A DNA stretch of 64,000 nt from Bradyrhizobium tropiciagri (lineage in GTDB: Bacteria; Pseudomonadota; Alphaproteobacteria; Rhizobiales; Xanthobacteraceae), in assembly GCF_018130505.1 (NCBI RefSeq), contig NZ_JAFCKH010000004.1, forward strand, positions 186,001 to 250,000, written 5' to 3'. The position numbers were made by a program, and so were the translations under genes. Under the pieces are notes generated by a model, which worked only from the letters and a program-made list of their open reading frames with translations, was not told where the DNA came from and made no database searches. Of the stretch, positions 42,060 to 50,340 are shown one piece after another. Position 1 is the stretch's first letter; every line of letters starts with the position of its first letter.

Positions 42060-42088
42060 TTTCGACTCCATAAGAACGGAGAATGTCT

Positions 42089-42113
42089 AACCGTTTCTGG
42101 GGGCAGACGTTCC
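42089..42113 (-). promoter_or_regulatory. possible EcfG-like promoter
   Basis: On the minus strand GGAAC, 16 bases, then GGTT (consensus CGTT). It predicts a transcript start about 20 bases before the BA14K-protein ATG. Confidence 0.4.
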
Positions 42114-42304
42114 GTAACGCACATTGATTGTGCGTCATGTTTGCTTGTCAGGTGGCGCATGTATGGCTGGTGAACGGGCCGGCCATCCGGCGCGGCAATT
42201 GGTCGCCAGCGCAGGGGTATCCGGGTGGCCCGGGCGGGCGGCTGGACATTTGCGGATTGAGGTGGCATCAGAGCCCAACTGTTCGAACCCACGGCCACCC
42301 GCGC

Positions 42305-42715
42305 ATGAAACAATTCCTGCTCAAATTCTTCACCTGGTGGAACGGCCAGACCTTCGGCACGCAATTGTGGACCTCGCGCTATGGCGAGCTGGTCGGCCAG
42401 GACGAGCAGGGCAACCGCTACTATCGCACCAAGGGCGGGGAAATCGACCCGACCTTGCATTTCGAGCGCCGCTGGGTGGTCTACAACGGCTATGCCGAGG
42501 CCTCGCGGATTCCGGCAGGCTGGCACGGCTGGATGCACCACACCACCGACGAGCCGCCGACCGAGCAGAAATACGCGCCGCGCGAGTGGGAGAAGCCGCA
42601 TCTGCCGAACCTGACCGGCACCGCGCAGGCCTACCGTCCGTCCGGCTCGACGCTGGCGAGCGGCCGCCGTCCCAAGGCGACCGGCGACTACCAGGCCTGG
42701 ACGCCCAGCCACTAA
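42305..42715 (+). CDS. NDUFA12-family NADH:ubiquinone oxidoreductase accessory protein
   Basis: This 136-residue protein has the family core: FFTWWNGQTFGTQLWTSRYG, GNRYYRTKGG, RRWVVYNGYAEASRIPAGWH and GWMHHTTDEPPTE. It is the bacterial relative of the B17.2 subunit of complex I and is probably a peripheral accessory subunit at the inner membrane. Homologues in alphaproteobacteria lie near DUF2155 and aat genes, both of which are present a few kilobases away. Confidence 0.93.
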   Translation: MKQFLLKFFTWWNGQTFGTQLWTSRYGELVGQDEQGNRYYRTKGGEIDPTLHFERRWVVYNGYAEASRIPAGWHGWMHHTTDEPPTEQKYAPREWEKPHLPNLTGTAQAYRPSGSTLASGRRPKATGDYQAWTPSH

Positions 42716-42876
42716 TTCCATCGGACATCGCTGCAGAACGCCCGTGCGGCTGCGCGTGCAACGCACGCGTGGCTGCGACAGCGCTCGCGTGCCTGTGAAC
42801 AACGGTAACAGCGGGGACAACACGGCAAGGGCGAGCTATCCCCACTTGCACGTTCCGCGGGATCGCGGCTCAATAG

Positions 42877-43072
42877 GGACATCTTACGGAGATGGGAGAC
42901 CATCGCGTCGGATCGGGCTCCAGGTCGCGACTGTCCCGATGAGCAGCGGCTTCCGAGTAGGATGCGGCCGGGAGATAGGCCCCCGGTGCAGACATCCTGA
43001 AATCGCCCGCAAATGTGAGGCCACCGTGAGACAGGAAGGGCCGCCTGGGAGACCGGGCGGCCTTTTTCTTTT
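42877..43072 (+). ncRNA. candidate structured small RNA, unknown family
   Basis: A promoter-like TTGCAC at 42846, then CTCAAT after 17-18 bases, precedes a chain of helices. These are GATGG-GAGA-CCATC (42891-42904), ATCGGG/CCCGAT (42912-42917/42935-42940), AGGATG/CATCCT (42959-42964/42993-42998) enclosing CCGGG/CCCGG, and a strong terminator at 43037-43064 with a GAGA loop and TTTTTCTTTT. The transcript would be about 195 nt. No known RNA class was recognised. Confidence 0.5.
43037..43072 (+). terminator. strong intrinsic terminator with GAGA tetraloop
   Basis: A stem of 12 pairs (two G-U) runs 43037-43048 with 43053-43064, with loop GAGA, followed by a T-rich tail to 43072. It acts in the plus direction, 320 bases past the NDUFA12-type gene. 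Confidence 0.8.
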
Positions 43073-43088
43073 GCGGAGATGAAGCGTG

Positions 43089-43775
43089 TCAGGACAGTCG
43101 CGCAGCCGCGCGTTCCATCTGTTCGGTGCGTCGCACCTGCGACGGCGCGATCCGCGCCTTCACCATCTCGAGGATCTCGGCCGGCGCGGTATCCGGCGAG
43201 CCGGAATTGAACGGCGGCGCGGGGTTGTATTCGATGCCGAGCTGGATCGCTTCGGCGGCCTTGCGGTCGACGAGTTCGGAAACCAGCGTCAGCGCGAAAT
43301 CGATTCCCGCGGTGACGCCGCCGCCCGTGAAGCGGTTGCGATCGACGCAGACGCGCGTCTTGGTCGGGATCGCACCGAAGTCGGCAAGGAAGTCGATCGC
43401 GCTCCAATGCGTGGTGGCGCGATAACCCTTGAGCAGACCCGCCGCGCCGAGCACCAGGGAGCCGGTGCAGACCGAGGTGATGTACTTTGCACCGGTGCCC
43501 TGCTTGCGCAGGAAGGCAAGCATCTCCTCGTCGGTGACCATGTCGTTGGCGCCGGCGCCGCCGGGCACGCAGATCACGTCGAGTTGCGGACACTCGTCGA
43601 ACGTCATGGTCGGCGTCAGCACCATGACGGAATCGGTCGGCACCGGTTCGATGCGCTTCCAGATCAGATGCACCTTGGCACCGGGAACCGCGGTGAACAC
43701 CTGCAGCGGACCGGTGAAGTCGAGCTGGGTCACCTTCGGGAAGACGAGCAATCCAATCTGCAGTGGTTCGGTCAT
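43089..43775 (-). CDS. DJ-1/PfpI family protein (isonitrile hydratase-like)
   Basis: This 228-residue cytoplasmic protein has LLVFPKVTQLDFTGPLQVF at the start and the nucleophile elbow ITSVCTGSLVLGAAGLLKG with the conserved Cys. RATTHWSAIDFLADFG and GGGVTAGIDFALTLV follow, as in isonitrile hydratase (InhA) and related DJ-1 proteins. The substrate is not determinable. GGAGG lies before the ATG. It is divergent from a second DJ-1-type gene. Confidence 0.88.
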   Translation of the reverse strand: MTEPLQIGLLVFPKVTQLDFTGPLQVFTAVPGAKVHLIWKRIEPVPTDSVMVLTPTMTFDECPQLDVICVPGGAGANDMVTDEEMLAFLRKQGTGAKYITSVCTGSLVLGAAGLLKGYRATTHWSAIDFLADFGAIPTKTRVCVDRNRFTGGGVTAGIDFALTLVSELVDRKAAEAIQLGIEYNPAPPFNSGSPDTAPAEILEMVKARIAPSQVRRTEQMERAAARLS

Positions 43776-43886
43776 CGGCAGCCTCCAGTTTTCACTTGAC
43801 GGCGGCACGATGTCATGATGGCTTTCTGTCCAAAATGGCGTATTTCCCTCATTTAAGGACATAGCTCCGTTGACGGGGATTTGGCG

Positions 43887-44825
43887 ATGATCGGCATCCT
43901 GATCTTTCCCGACTTCCAGCTGCTCGATGCGTCGGGCCCGATCGCCGCGTTCGAGATCGCCGCGCGCTTCGCCGGCACCGCACCCGACATCAAGACGATC
44001 GCGATGAAGGCCGGGCCGGTGCGCAGCTCGTCCGGCGTCGAGATGCTCGCGCGCGGCTTCAAGCCGTCGGCCGCGATCACGACGCTGATCATCGCCGGCG
44101 GCAACGGCGTGGGCGGGCCGGCGACCTGTCCGGTCACGCTGTCGTTCGTGCGTCGGATGGCGGACCGCGGCATCCGCGTCGCCAGCGTCTGCTCGGGCGC
44201 CTATGTGCTCGCCGAGGCGGGGCTGCTCGACGGCCGCCGCGCCACCACGCATTGGCAGCGTACGCCGCATTTCGTGAAGACCTATCCGAAGATCAAGCTC
44301 GAGCCCGACCAGATCTTCGTCCGCGACGGCAATATCTGGAGCTCGGCCGGCATCACCGCCGGCATCGACCTCGCGCTCGCGATGATCACCGAGGACTACG
44401 GCGACGAGATCGCGCAGCAGACGGCGCGGCAGCTCGTGCTCTATCACCGGCGCAGCGGCGGGCAGTCGCAATTCTCCTCGCTGCTGGAGTTGAAGACGCC
44501 GAACGGACGCTTCGGGCCGCTGCTGGCCTGGGCGCGCGAGCATCTCGAGGCGCCGCTGACGGTCGAGGATCTCGCCGACAAGGCCGGCATGAGCTCGCGG
44601 CATTTTACCCGCGCGTTCATTGCGGAGACGGGCACCACGCCGTCGAAGGCGGTGGAGCGGCTGCGCACCGAAGTGGCGCGGCAGCGCGTGCAGTCTTCGG
44701 GCGAGCCGATCGAGCGCGTCGCCGAGCTCACCGGCTTCCGCGATCCCGAGCGGATGCGTCGCGCCTTCATCCGCGCCTTCGGCCAGCCGCCGCAGTCGCT
44801 GCGCCGCGCGGCGAGGGCGGGTTAA
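43887..44825 (+). CDS. GlxA-type transcriptional regulator (DJ-1 plus AraC domain)
   Basis: This 312-residue protein has an N-terminal DJ-1/PfpI domain (ILIFPDFQLLDASGPIAAFE; VASVCSGAYVLAEAGLLDG with Cys; HWQRTPHF). The C-terminal AraC/XylS DNA-binding domain spans about residues 215-310 (LTVEDLADKAGMSSRHFTRA, RVAELTGFRDPERMRRAF). It probably senses a small molecule and controls neighbours, perhaps the divergent DJ-1 gene 111 bases away. ATG at 43887 has GGGGA well placed; TTG at 43881 is less likely. Its stop overlaps the next gene by four bases. Confidence 0.9.
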   Translation: MIGILIFPDFQLLDASGPIAAFEIAARFAGTAPDIKTIAMKAGPVRSSSGVEMLARGFKPSAAITTLIIAGGNGVGGPATCPVTLSFVRRMADRGIRVASVCSGAYVLAEAGLLDGRRATTHWQRTPHFVKTYPKIKLEPDQIFVRDGNIWSSAGITAGIDLALAMITEDYGDEIAQQTARQLVLYHRRSGGQSQFSSLLELKTPNGRFGPLLAWAREHLEAPLTVEDLADKAGMSSRHFTRAFIAETGTTPSKAVERLRTEVARQRVQSSGEPIERVAELTGFRDPERMRRAFIRAFGQPPQSLRRAARAG

Positions 44826-46045
44826 TGCGGCGCGTCGGGATGCCAGCCGAGCACGGCGAGCATCACGAAGAATCCGGCGACATAGGCCGCGGCGATCGGC
44901 CAGCCCTGGGTGACCCAGCGCCCCACCGACTTGGCCTCAGGGTACATGTTGGAGATCGCAACCCCGGCGGATGAGCCGAACCAGATCATCGATCCGCCGA
45001 AGCCGACCGTGTAGGCGAGAAAGCCCCAATCATAGCCGCCTTGCTTGAGCGCCAGCGCGGTCAGCGGGATGTTGTCGAACACCGCCGACACGAAGCCGAG
45101 CCCGAGCGCGGTCTGCCAGGATGCGGCGGGCAGCTTCTCCACCGGCATCATCGAGGCCGCCGTCACCAGCGCGAGCAGGAACAGCGTGCCCTTGAAGGTT
45201 TCCGGCATCACCGACCAGTCCGGCCGCCGCAGCAGGGCGGTGACGAGGATCGCGGCCCAGACCGCGAGGCCGAGCACGGGCAGGGCATCGAGCAGCGCGG
45301 GGAATTTGAGGTTGGCGGTGATGTTGGCCGTCAGCGCTGCGAGCAGGATCACGGCCACGATCGCGACGCGGGGCCAGTCGATCGTCAGGCCGGACGGTGC
45401 ATCCTTCACGATCGGCGAAAAACGGTGCTGTTGCAGCGAGGCCGGTACCGCGAACACCAGCATCGCCACCGCTGCCGCGACATAGGCCTCAACGACCGAG
45501 AGCGGGCTGACGCCGTCGATCCACATCATGGTCGTCGTCGTGTCGCCGACCACGCTGCCGGAGCCGCCGGCGTTCGATGCCGCGACGATCGCGGCGAGAT
45601 AGCCGATATGGACGCGGCCGCGGAACACGTGACGCGCGACGGTGCCGCCGATCAGCGCCGCGGCGATGTTATCGAGGAACGCGGACAGCACGAACACGAT
45701 CGCGAGCAGCATCACGCCGCCCTTCCAGTCATCGGGCAGCAGCGCCGGCATCTCGTCGGGAACGCGGCTGTCCTCGAAATGGCGGGACAGCAGCGCAAAT
45801 CCCATCAGCAGCAGGAACAGGTTCGCGAGCGTGACCCACTCATGCTCCATGTGGTGGATCAGGCCGGGCAGCCCGGTGCCGAATTTCGCAAAGCCCGCGA
45901 ACAGCAGCTTGTAGGCGACGATGGCCGCAAGTCCGCTCAGTGCCACCGGCAGGGTGTGATGATGGAGCACGGCGACGCCGATCAGCGTCAGTCCGAACAG
46001 GATGAAATCAAGCGGGATGCCGTAGACGGCAATGGGCGTGAACAA
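44822..46045 (-). CDS. NhaD/ArsB-type ion transporter
   Basis: This 407-residue integral membrane protein has about ten to eleven spans. FVLSAFLDNIAAALIGGTVA and FVSAVFDNIPLTALALKQGG are the two DN-containing re-entrant segments typical of the NhaD/ArsB/IT superfamily, and SNAGGSGSVVGDTTTTMMW is a further conserved block. Na+/H+ exchange is the best guess; anion transport is possible. Translation is predicted from TTG at 46045. It converges with, and overlaps, the GlxA gene. Confidence 0.88.
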   Translation of the reverse strand: MFTPIAVYGIPLDFILFGLTLIGVAVLHHHTLPVALSGLAAIVAYKLLFAGFAKFGTGLPGLIHHMEHEWVTLANLFLLLMGFALLSRHFEDSRVPDEMPALLPDDWKGGVMLLAIVFVLSAFLDNIAAALIGGTVARHVFRGRVHIGYLAAIVAASNAGGSGSVVGDTTTTMMWIDGVSPLSVVEAYVAAAVAMLVFAVPASLQQHRFSPIVKDAPSGLTIDWPRVAIVAVILLAALTANITANLKFPALLDALPVLGLAVWAAILVTALLRRPDWSVMPETFKGTLFLLALVTAASMMPVEKLPAASWQTALGLGFVSAVFDNIPLTALALKQGGYDWGFLAYTVGFGGSMIWFGSSAGVAISNMYPEAKSVGRWVTQGWPIAAAYVAGFFVMLAVLGWHPDAPH

Positions 46046-46176
46046 GGTGGTCTCGAAGGCTCGGGCCGCGGGACGCGCTGGGCGCGCGTCCCGGCCTATC
46101 GCAACGCGGGCGTCGACCGCAAGACGGACAATCGCCGCAATCGAGAATGCGGCATGCCATGCGCGGGCAACGCGCG

Positions 46177-47118
46177 TTAGTCGAGTGTCTTCAGCCAGCC
46201 GCTGATTTCGGTGACCGCGACATTGGCCTGGTTGAGCAGCTTGCCCATGGTGAAGAAGCCGTGGAACTGGCCCGGGAAGTGGCGGTAGGTCACGGCCACG
46301 CCGGCATCGCCGAGCAATTTGGCGTATTCATCGCCTTCGTCGCGCAAGGGATCGGCGCCGGCGGTCAACACATAAGCGGGCGGCAAGCCGGCGAGGCTCT
46401 TCGCGCGCGCGGGGGAGGCGCGCCAGTCGGTGCTATCTGCATCGCCGAGATAATGCGCGGCGAACCAGGGGATCACCGTATGGGTCAAGAGGACGCTGGT
46501 CTCCGGCTCGCGATGCGAGGCGTGCGTGCGGGCCAATTCGGTCGCGGGGTAGATCAGGAGCTGCCCGGCCAGCTTCAAGCCGCTGTCGCGCGCGGCAAGC
46601 GCAACGACGGTCGCGAGGTTGCCGCCGGCGCTGTCGCCGCCGACGACGATACGCGCGGCATCGATGCCGAGTTCGCGCGCATGGGCGGCGACCCATTGCG
46701 TTGCCGTGATGGAATCGTCGACCGCGGCGGGGAAGCGGTGCTCCGGTGCCAGGCGGTAGTCGACGGAGATCACAATCAGTTCGCCCTCATGCGCGAGCTT
46801 CTGGCAGACGACCTCATGGGTATCGAGGTCGCCGATCACCCAGCCGCCGCCGTGCAGGAACACGAGGCAGGGCGCCAGACCGTCGTTCTTGCGCAAGGTC
46901 TTCGGCGTATAGATGCGCGCCGGGATGCTGCCGTGTGGCGCCGGGATCGCGATCGGCTTGCTGGATTCGAGCGCGGGCGGCTCGGGATTGCTGACGACAC
47001 GGGCAGCCCGGTAGTACTCGCGCGCTTCCGGCGCGGTCAGCGTTTCATAGGCGGGGCGGCCGGCTTCCTTGAACGCCTTGTAGACGGCGGCGGCATCGGG
47101 ATCGAGAACGACGGGCAT
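46177..47118 (-). CDS. alpha/beta hydrolase (hormone-sensitive lipase family)
   Basis: This 313-residue esterase has the HSL-family oxyanion motif VFLHGGGWVIGD, RLAPEHRFPAAVDD, the nucleophile elbow GGDSAGGNLA, and the Asp/His ends LTAGADPLRDEGD and FPGQFHGFFTM. It hydrolyses short acyl esters or lactones. The gene begins about 30 bases from a dispersed palindrome on its promoter side. Confidence 0.92.
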   Translation of the reverse strand: MPVVLDPDAAAVYKAFKEAGRPAYETLTAPEAREYYRAARVVSNPEPPALESSKPIAIPAPHGSIPARIYTPKTLRKNDGLAPCLVFLHGGGWVIGDLDTHEVVCQKLAHEGELIVISVDYRLAPEHRFPAAVDDSITATQWVAAHARELGIDAARIVVGGDSAGGNLATVVALAARDSGLKLAGQLLIYPATELARTHASHREPETSVLLTHTVIPWFAAHYLGDADSTDWRASPARAKSLAGLPPAYVLTAGADPLRDEGDEYAKLLGDAGVAVTYRHFPGQFHGFFTMGKLLNQANVAVTEISGWLKTLD

Positions 47119-47150
47119 GAACGAAAACCTTGTGGATGAAACCTGATGAC

Positions 47151-47230
47151 GTCATTCCGGGGCGATGCGAAGCATCGAACCCGGAATCTCGAGATTCCGG
47201 GTCTGGTGCTACGCACCATCCCGGAATGAC
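47151..47230. repeat. palindromic repeat GTCATTCCGGGGCGATGCG family
   Basis: GTCATTCCGGG at one end matches CCCGGAATGAC at the other, with GATGCGAAGCATC and CCGGAATCTCGAGATTCCGG nested inside. It is a well-known type of rhizobial extragenic palindrome, located between hydrolase and SDR genes. Confidence 0.8.
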
Positions 47231-47242
47231 AGTGGTGAGACC

Positions 47243-48022
47243 TTACGCAGCGGTGCGTCCGCCATCGACGGTGTAGGCGGAGCCGGACACGTAGCTCGCT
47301 TCATCCGAGGCGAGGAAGGCGACGATAGACGCAACCTCGCTTGCGAGGCCGAGCCGGCGCGCCGGGATGCGGTCGACGATCTTCTCGACCGGCGGCGGCG
47401 CGTTGCCGCCGCTGCGGCCTTGCAGGATCGTGCTCAGCATCCGGCTGTCGATCATGCCGGGACAGACGCAGTTGATGCGCACGCCGGTGCCGGTGCATTC
47501 CCAGGCCGCGCTCTTGGTGAGCCCGATCACCGCGTGCTTGCTGGCGCTGTAGACCGCGATCATCGGCGATCCCATCAGGCCAGCGATTGAGGCGGTGTTG
47601 ATGATGCTGCCCTTGTTCTGCTTCAGCATGACAGGCAGCACGTATTTCATGCCGAGGAAGACGCCGACGACGTTGACGTCGAGCACCCGGCGGAAGCTCT
47701 CCAGCGGGTAGTCGGGGATCGGCTTGATGTCGCCCTCGATGCCGGCGTTGTTGTAGAACGCGTCGATGGTCCCGAACCGGTCGACGGCGGCGCGGACGTA
47801 CTCCTTCACCTCGTCCTCATTGGTGACGTCGGCGGTCAGCGCCAGCGCCTCGGCCGAGGCGGGCAGGTCCTTGATCGCGGATTTCAGGTCGGCCTCGCGG
47901 CGGTCGACTGCGACAATTCGCGCACCGCGCTCGGCGAGCAGATGGAGCGTGGCGGTGCCGATGACACCGGCCGCGCCGGTGACGACGGCGACCCGGCCGT
48001 CGAGCCTGATCCGATCGGGCAT
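47243..48022 (-). CDS. SDR family oxidoreductase
   Basis: This 259-residue protein has cofactor motif TGAAGVIG near residue 16 and LTADVTNED. It also has FYNNAGIEGD, NTASIAGLMGSP, the catalytic YSASKHAVIG, CVCPGMIDSRM and a final SGSAYTVDGG. NAD is slightly favoured by the acidic residue after the second strand (VAVDRRE). The substrate is unknown. AGAGGAA precedes the ATG. It is one of two SDRs in the window. Confidence 0.92.
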   Translation of the reverse strand: MPDRIRLDGRVAVVTGAAGVIGTATLHLLAERGARIVAVDRREADLKSAIKDLPASAEALALTADVTNEDEVKEYVRAAVDRFGTIDAFYNNAGIEGDIKPIPDYPLESFRRVLDVNVVGVFLGMKYVLPVMLKQNKGSIINTASIAGLMGSPMIAVYSASKHAVIGLTKSAAWECTGTGVRINCVCPGMIDSRMLSTILQGRSGGNAPPPVEKIVDRIPARRLGLASEVASIVAFLASDEASYVSGSAYTVDGGRTAA

Positions 48023-48260
48023 GTTGGGTTTCCTCTGCTGATCAGGTTGGGCGCCGGATTCTTCCTCATTTTCGCAAGCTAGGCTGCGCGCGGGATCGGC
48101 TCGGACTATTCCACGTGTTCCGGAGCCTGACCAGTGGCCGGGGACGGGCCGGAAACCGCCCTTTCGCCGCCGCATTCGGCGTGTTAACCGGTGGGCCTGC
48201 GAGCGGCCGATATCAAGCTACACTGTCGCGAGCCCGAATCGCCTCTTGAAGCCGCGCGAG

Positions 48261-49319
48261 ATGTTTCGAAACCTTGCCCTGACTGGCATAGCGGCCCTGG
48301 TGGCCGCCTCAACCGTCTCGCTTGCGCCGCCTGCGCGCGCGCAGATCGGAACGATTTTCTCCGATCCCGCGCCGCGTCCGCCGGGTTCGATCCCGCGTGG
48401 CGGGCAGGTGGCGCCGCCCAGCGATGACGACGAGGAAGTGCCGGAGCTGCCGCGCGGCCGTCTGCTGCCGCCGCCGAGCCGGCTGCCGCCCGGCCAGGGT
48501 GTGCCGCCGCCCGGCAGCGTGCAGTCGCAGCCGCTGGCGCCGCCGCCCGGCACCACCGTCGCGCCCCAGGGTACCCAGCCCGGCATCGCCGTGCAGCCGC
48601 CTCAACCCGGCGGTCCCGGCGTCGCGGCGGCACCTCCCGGCGTGAACCCGACGCCGGGCCTGCCGCCGGGCCAGCGTCAGCCCCGTGGCACGCCGCAGGG
48701 AGCGCCGCCGCAAGGCGCACCGCAGGGAGCACCGCAAGGCACGCCGCAGCAGCCCGCCGCGTTGCAGCCCGGCGACGAGGTGGTGCAGGAGCCGCCGTCG
48801 ACCAAGATCACCAACAAGAAGGCGAGCTTCTCCGGCCTCGACAAGATCACCGGACGCATCATCAATTTCGACGAGGACATCGGCGAGACCGTGCAGTTCG
48901 GCGCGCTGCGCGTGAAGACCGATGCCTGCTACACGCGGCCCTCGACCGAAGCCGCCAACACCGACGCGTTCGTGGAGGTCGACGAGATCACGCTGCAGGG
49001 CGAGGTGAAGCGGATCTTCTCGGGCTGGATGTTTGCGGCGAGCCCCGGCCTGCACGGTGTCGAGCATCCGATCTACGACATCTGGCTGACCGACTGCAAA
49101 ATGCCGGACCAGACCATCGTCACCGCGGCGCCCGATCCGGCCAAGCAGGTGACGCCGCCGGCGCCACCGCCGCCGCCGGCCCAGAAGCGCGCCGCGCCGA
49201 AGCAGGCCGCGCCGCGTCCGGCGCCGCCCCCGCAGCCGCAGTTCCAGCAGCAGCCGCCGCCACCTCCGCCGCCGCAACAGCGGCCGGGCGGTTTGTTCGG
49301 CGGATTGTTCGGGAACTGA
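48261..49319 (+). CDS. DUF2155 secreted protein with Pro-rich flanks
   Basis: This 352-residue protein has a signal peptide (MFRNLALTGIAALVAASTVS, cut after ARA), a Pro/Gln-rich region with QGAP repeats, then the DUF2155 core (ASFSGLDKITGRIINFDEDI, VQFGALRVKTDACYTRP, RIFSGWMFAASPGLHGVEHP and YDIWLTDC). A second Pro-rich tail ends LFGGLFGN. The role is unknown; the family is periplasmic and usually next to aat, as here. ATG at 48261 is preferred to TTG at 48246. Confidence 0.9.
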   Translation: MFRNLALTGIAALVAASTVSLAPPARAQIGTIFSDPAPRPPGSIPRGGQVAPPSDDDEEVPELPRGRLLPPPSRLPPGQGVPPPGSVQSQPLAPPPGTTVAPQGTQPGIAVQPPQPGGPGVAAAPPGVNPTPGLPPGQRQPRGTPQGAPPQGAPQGAPQGTPQQPAALQPGDEVVQEPPSTKITNKKASFSGLDKITGRIINFDEDIGETVQFGALRVKTDACYTRPSTEAANTDAFVEVDEITLQGEVKRIFSGWMFAASPGLHGVEHPIYDIWLTDCKMPDQTIVTAAPDPAKQVTPPAPPPPPAQKRAAPKQAAPRPAPPPQPQFQQQPPPPPPPQQRPGGLFGGLFGN

Positions 49320-49340
49320 TCGCGCGTTCGGAGAAGACTG

Positions 49341-49429
49341 CGTAGCCCGGATGGAGCGAAGCGTAATCCGGGGAAGGGCTCTCCGCGGATGGACTGCTCC
49401 GGATTGCGCTTCGCTCCATCCGGGCTACG
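49341..49429. repeat. palindromic repeat, GTAGCCCGGATG family
   Basis: CGTAGCCCGGATGGAGCGAA is mirrored by TTCGCTCCATCCGGGCTACG. It lies between DUF2155 and aat, both ends about 15-20 bases from the stops. Confidence 0.8.
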
Positions 49430-49443
49430 GGAAACCGCTAATA

Positions 49444-50124
49444 TCAACCTCTCTCGGCGATGATCGCGAGCGCTTCCGCGCCTGTCACCGGCCTGGTCGC
49501 ATCGAGCCTGTCGAACTCCGCCGGCATGCCGGTGATCGCCTTGTCGAGCAGGGCGCGGTAACGGCGGCGCGGGATTTCGACCGCGCCGAACGTCTTGAGA
49601 TGCTCGGTGACGTATTGCGTGTCGAGCAGTTCGAAGCCGCCGGCGATCAGGCGCGCCACCAGATGCACCAGCGCGACCTTCGAGGCATCGCGCGCGGTGT
49701 GGAACATGCTCTCGCCGAAATAGGCGCGGCCGAGGCTGACGCCGTAGAGGCCGCCGACCAGATCGCCGTCCTGCCAGACCTCGACGCTGTGGCAATAGCC
49801 GAGCGCGTGCAGGCCGACATAGAGATCGCGGATCCGCTTGTTGATCCAGGTGTCGTCGCGGCCCGGCTGCGGCGCCGCGCAGCCGGCGATGACGGCCTTG
49901 AACGCGGTATCGACCGTGACGGTGAACACGTCCGAGCGCACGGTGCGCGCGAGGCGCGAGGCGACGCGAAAGCCGTCGAGCGGAATCACGCCGCGCAATT
50001 CCGGCTCGACCCAGAACAGGGTCGGATCGTCGGCGCTCTCCGCCATCGGGAAGATACCGCAGGCATAGGCGCGCAGCAGCACCTCGGGCGTGATCTCGGA
50101 GGAGGCGGAGTCGCGTGACGTCAT
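49444..50124 (-). CDS. aat: leucyl/phenylalanyl-tRNA-protein transferase
   Basis: This 226-residue enzyme of the N-end rule pathway transfers Leu or Phe to N-terminal Arg/Lys of proteins. Key segments are [15 protein letters not shown] near the N-terminus, [53 protein letters not shown], and [15 protein letters not shown] followed by [13 protein letters not shown]. All are highly typical. The paired DUF2155 gene converges on it across a repeat. Confidence 0.97.
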   Translation of the reverse strand: MTSRDSASSEITPEVLLRAYACGIFPMAESADDPTLFWVEPELRGVIPLDGFRVASRLARTVRSDVFTVTVDTAFKAVIAGCAAPQPGRDDTWINKRIRDLYVGLHALGYCHSVEVWQDGDLVGGLYGVSLGRAYFGESMFHTARDASKVALVHLVARLIAGGFELLDTQYVTEHLKTFGAVEIPRRRYRALLDKAITGMPAEFDRLDATRPVTGAEALAIIAERG

Positions 50125-50340
50125 GGGGGGAGAATAGCAAACCGTGGGCCGCCGCGCGATGGGCCGCCGCGAGACAGTCGCGCGGTGTTGACGGGATGGC
50201 CGGTTCCTCCACATGGCGTGCCGCCGGATCGCCGCTTGTCGTGTGAGGCTGCAACCGTGCTAGATTGCAACGAAAAGATGGCCGCACCCGGACACGGCGA
50301 TGGCGCGCTGGACAATCAAGACGGAAGAGGGGGACGCTGC

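Larger units (their letters stand above)
42716..43088. other. intergenic region, 373 bp
   Basis: No coding gene is supported. The right half is the candidate structured RNA listed next; the left half is GC-rich with no clear signal. Confidence 0.5.
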
